From Christensenella sp. UBA767 (lineage in GTDB: Bacteria > Bacillota > Clostridia > Christensenellales > CAG-917), in assembly GCA_002297185.1 (NCBI GenBank), contig DBJV01000025.1, forward strand, positions 1 to 14,886: a stretch of DNA of 14,886 nt, read 5' to 3'. A program made the position numbers and the translations under genes. How positions within the stretch are numbered: position 1 is the first letter of the stretch; every line of letters begins with the position of its first letter. Positions 13,098 through 14,886 of this stretch are shown in pieces. The notes under the pieces are model-generated. The model was not told the DNA's origin. It did not search any database and saw only the letters and a program-made list of their open reading frames with translations.

Positions 13098-14886
13098 TTA
13101 TTTTCTCGATTCGATATAGCCTTTGATTTTGCTTGCGTTGTCGTAAACGTCATAGCCGTTTCCGTTGGGAACGAGCAAGGTCGGGGCTTTCTTTACGCCG
13201 TATGCGAGAGTGGTGTCTTTGTTGTCCTCTGCGTCGATTACGGTGTAGGCGATGCCTGCTTTGTCAAGCATTGCTTTTGCCATTTTGCAGTTGGGGCAAG
13301 TCTTGGTGGTGAAGATGAGCAAGCCTTCGTCCTCGCATTTTGCGCAGGCGCATTCTTGTTTGACTTCTTCTGCCTTGGTCTCTGCCTTGTTCTCTTGGGC
13401 TACGTCGTCGCACTTGAACCCTTCGACGTGCTTGCCGTGATATTGAGAAGTTGCGATGTCATAGACTTTGCGCTCTTTGAACTCTGCACGCTTGCCGTCG
13501 TTCCAGTTTTGAACGGGACGATAGTAACCTGTGATACGACTATAAACTTCCGTCTTTTTGCCGCAGATGGGGCAGGTGTATTGCTCGCCTTCGAGATAGC
13601 CGTGTTCTTGGCAAATCGAATAGGTCGGGGAGAGCGTGTAGTAGGGGAGTTTGTAGTTTTCCGCAATCTTTCTCACGAGGTTTGCAGCAGCTTGCCAGCT
13701 GTCGAGTTTTTGACCGAGGAAAGCGTGGAATACCGTGCCTGACGTGTAGAGCGTTTGGAGTTCGTCTTGAATGTCGAGAGCGGTGAAGATATCGCTCGTG
13801 TAGCCGACGGGAAGGTGCGAACTGTTGGTGTAGTACGGCACGTTGTCGGAGTTGCTTGCGCAGATGATATCGGGATATCTTTCTCTGTCGTGCTTTGCAA
13901 GACGGTAGGACGTGGACTCTGCGGGAGTTGCCTCGAGGTTGTACAAATCGCCGTATTCCTCTTGGTAGTCGCTGAGTTTTTCACGCATGAAGTTGAGAGT
14001 CTTTTTGGTGAACTCTTGAGCCTCTTTGTGCGTCATGTCTTTGCCTACCCACTTTGCGTTGAGGCAAGCCTCGTTCATGCCCACAAGACCGATTGTGGAG
14101 AAGTGGTTGCCGAACGTGCCGAGGTATCTCTTGGTGTAGGGATACAGACCTTCTTCAAGCAACTTGGTGATGACGTTTCTCTTGATTTTGAGCGAGCGTG
14201 CGGATACGTTCATCAAACGTTCGAGTTCTTTGAAATAATCCTCTTCCGTCTCGGAGATGTATGCGATTCTCGGCATGTTGATGGTTACGACGCCGATAGA
14301 ACCAGTGGATTCGCCGCTGCCGAAGAAGCCGCCGGATTTCTTGCGGAGTTCGCGAAGGTCAAGACGCAAACGGCAGCACATACTGCGTACGTCGCTCGGC
14401 TCCATATCGCTGTTGATGTAGTTGGAGAAGTACGGAGTGCCGTATTTTGCCGTCATGGTGAAGAGCAAACGGTTGTTTTCTGTGTTCGACCAATCGAAGT
14501 CTCTTGTGATGGAATAGGTCGGGATAGGATATTGGAATCCTCTGCCGTTGGCGTCGCCTTCGATCATGATCTCGATGAACGCCTTGTTGACCATTGCCAT
14601 TTCTTTTTCGCAATCCTTGTACTTGAAGTCCATCTCTTTGCCGCCGACGAGTGCGGGGAGTTCTGCCAAGTCGTTGGGAACTACCCAGTCAAGCGTGATG
14701 TTGGTGAACGGCGCTTGCGTACCCCAACGAGAAGGCGTGTTTACGCCGTAGATGAAGGATTGGATACATTGTTTGACTTCTTTGTAGGAAAGATTGTCAA
14801 CTTTTACGAACGGTGCAAGGTAGGTGTCGAAAGAGCTGAACGCTTGTGCGCCTGCCCATTCGTTTTGCATGATGCCGAGGAAGTTG
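13098..14886 (-). CDS. nrdD: Anaerobic (class III) ribonucleoside-triphosphate reductase with C-terminal glutaredoxin-like domain, 5' end outside window
   Basis: The last 595 codons of a glycyl-radical ribonucleotide reductase, reading in from the right edge (NFLGI then MQNEWAGAQAFSSFD); the Met at 14870 is internal. Numbered from that Met: SMCCRL (163-168) holds the candidate active-site thiyl cysteine; the zinc site is C420-x2-H423 with C433-x2-C436; the glycyl radical is G448 in SRITGYYRPVQNWNDGK. A normal NrdD ends soon after. Here an acidic, cysteine-containing linker (about 484-514, with CACAKC) leads to a redoxin domain (515-590): LLIFTTKTCPNCKMAKAML with CPNC at 525-528 and cis-proline motif KAPTLLV (P563). 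The fused domain suggests reduction through a redoxin rather than formate. No nrdG activase gene follows; it must be elsewhere. A terminator follows 14 bases after the stop. Confidence 0.95.
   Translation of the reverse strand, partial: NFLGIMQNEWAGAQAFSSFDTYLAPFVKVDNLSYKEVKQCIQSFIYGVNTPSRWGTQAPFTNITLDWVVPNDLAELPALVGGKEMDFKYKDCEKEMAMVNKAFIEIMIEGDANGRGFQYPIPTYSITRDFDWSNTENNRLLFTMTAKYGTPYFSNYINSDMEPSDVRSMCCRLRLDLRELRKKSGGFFGSGESTGSIGVVTINMPRIAYISETEEDYFKELERLMNVSARSLKIKRNVITKLLEEGLYPYTKRYLGTFGNHFSTIGLVGMNEACLNAKWVGKDMTHKEAQEFTKKTLNFMREKLSDYQEEYGDLYNLEATPAESTSYRLAKHDRERYPDIICASNSDNVPYYTNSSHLPVGYTSDIFTALDIQDELQTLYTSGTVFHAFLGQKLDSWQAAANLVRKIAENYKLPYYTLSPTYSICQEHGYLEGEQYTCPICGKKTEVYSRITGYYRPVQNWNDGKRAEFKERKVYDIATSQYHGKHVEGFKCDDVAQENKAETKAEEVKQECACAKCEDEGLLIFTTKTCPNCKMAKAMLDKAGIAYTVIDAEDNKDTTLAYGVKKAPTLLVPNGNGYDVYDNASKIKGYIESRK

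Noticed and set aside
14868..14870. Met at 14870 as the start of nrdD
   Set aside because: The upstream in-frame residues NFLGI continue the conserved NrdD segment; the gene is cut by the window edge.

Overview
The window (about 14.9 kb, moderate G+C) looks like a chromosomal segment of an anaerobic Firmicute of the Clostridia type, probably an uncultured host-associated lineage. The basis is the gene set: an oxygen-sensitive class III ribonucleotide reductase, a type III glutamine synthetase, a split two-subunit transketolase, strong AGGAGG-type ribosome binding sites and TTGACA/TATAAT-type promoters. The lineage is an inference from gene families; no 16S or other marker is present. All coding sequence reads in the standard bacterial code. 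No tRNA, rRNA, transposase, integrase or CRISPR array was found.

Layout, left to right. 1-660: 3' end of malQ (4-alpha-glucanotransferase). 661-1188: a 528-bp gene-free stretch full of repeats, with two copies of a CATT..GAGGAG..GCGACGTG repeat, an array of different small hairpins joined by a constant AATATCAC linker, and a TGACATAA inverted repeat just before dapB. 1189-2139: dapB, with an unusual low-complexity insertion. 2394-2840: a small exported or membrane-anchored protein of unknown function. 2841-3191: a 135-bp element bounded by 16-bp inverted repeats, then a clear promoter. 3192-4951: split transketolase, N- and C-terminal subunits overlapping by ATGA. 4976-5001: bidirectional terminator. 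5030-7108 (minus): type III glutamine synthetase. 7109-7498: divergent promoter region with a terminator-like hairpin in the purB leader. 7499-10229: purB-purA, the two steps from IMP to AMP. 10445-11215: a double-HTH regulator divergent from a 52-residue acidic protein across a palindromic operator. 11448-14886 (minus): nrdD-trxB-HAD phosphatase.

The housekeeping genes cover starch/maltodextrin use, lysine/peptidoglycan precursor synthesis, the pentose phosphate pathway, nitrogen assimilation and adenylate synthesis. The most unusual part is the minus-strand block at the right. Its class III ribonucleotide reductase carries a C-terminal glutaredoxin/thioredoxin-like domain with a CPNC active site. 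It is followed by a thioredoxin-reductase-like flavoprotein that keeps its CxxC but lacks the usual NADPH-binding motifs, and by a YjjG-type nucleotide phosphatase overlapping it. Together they suggest a self-contained, redoxin-driven deoxynucleotide synthesis module, possibly fed by ferredoxin rather than by formate or NADPH. The second notable unit is the compact regulator/small-protein pair with helically phased operator repeats. The third is the AATATCAC-linked hairpin array.
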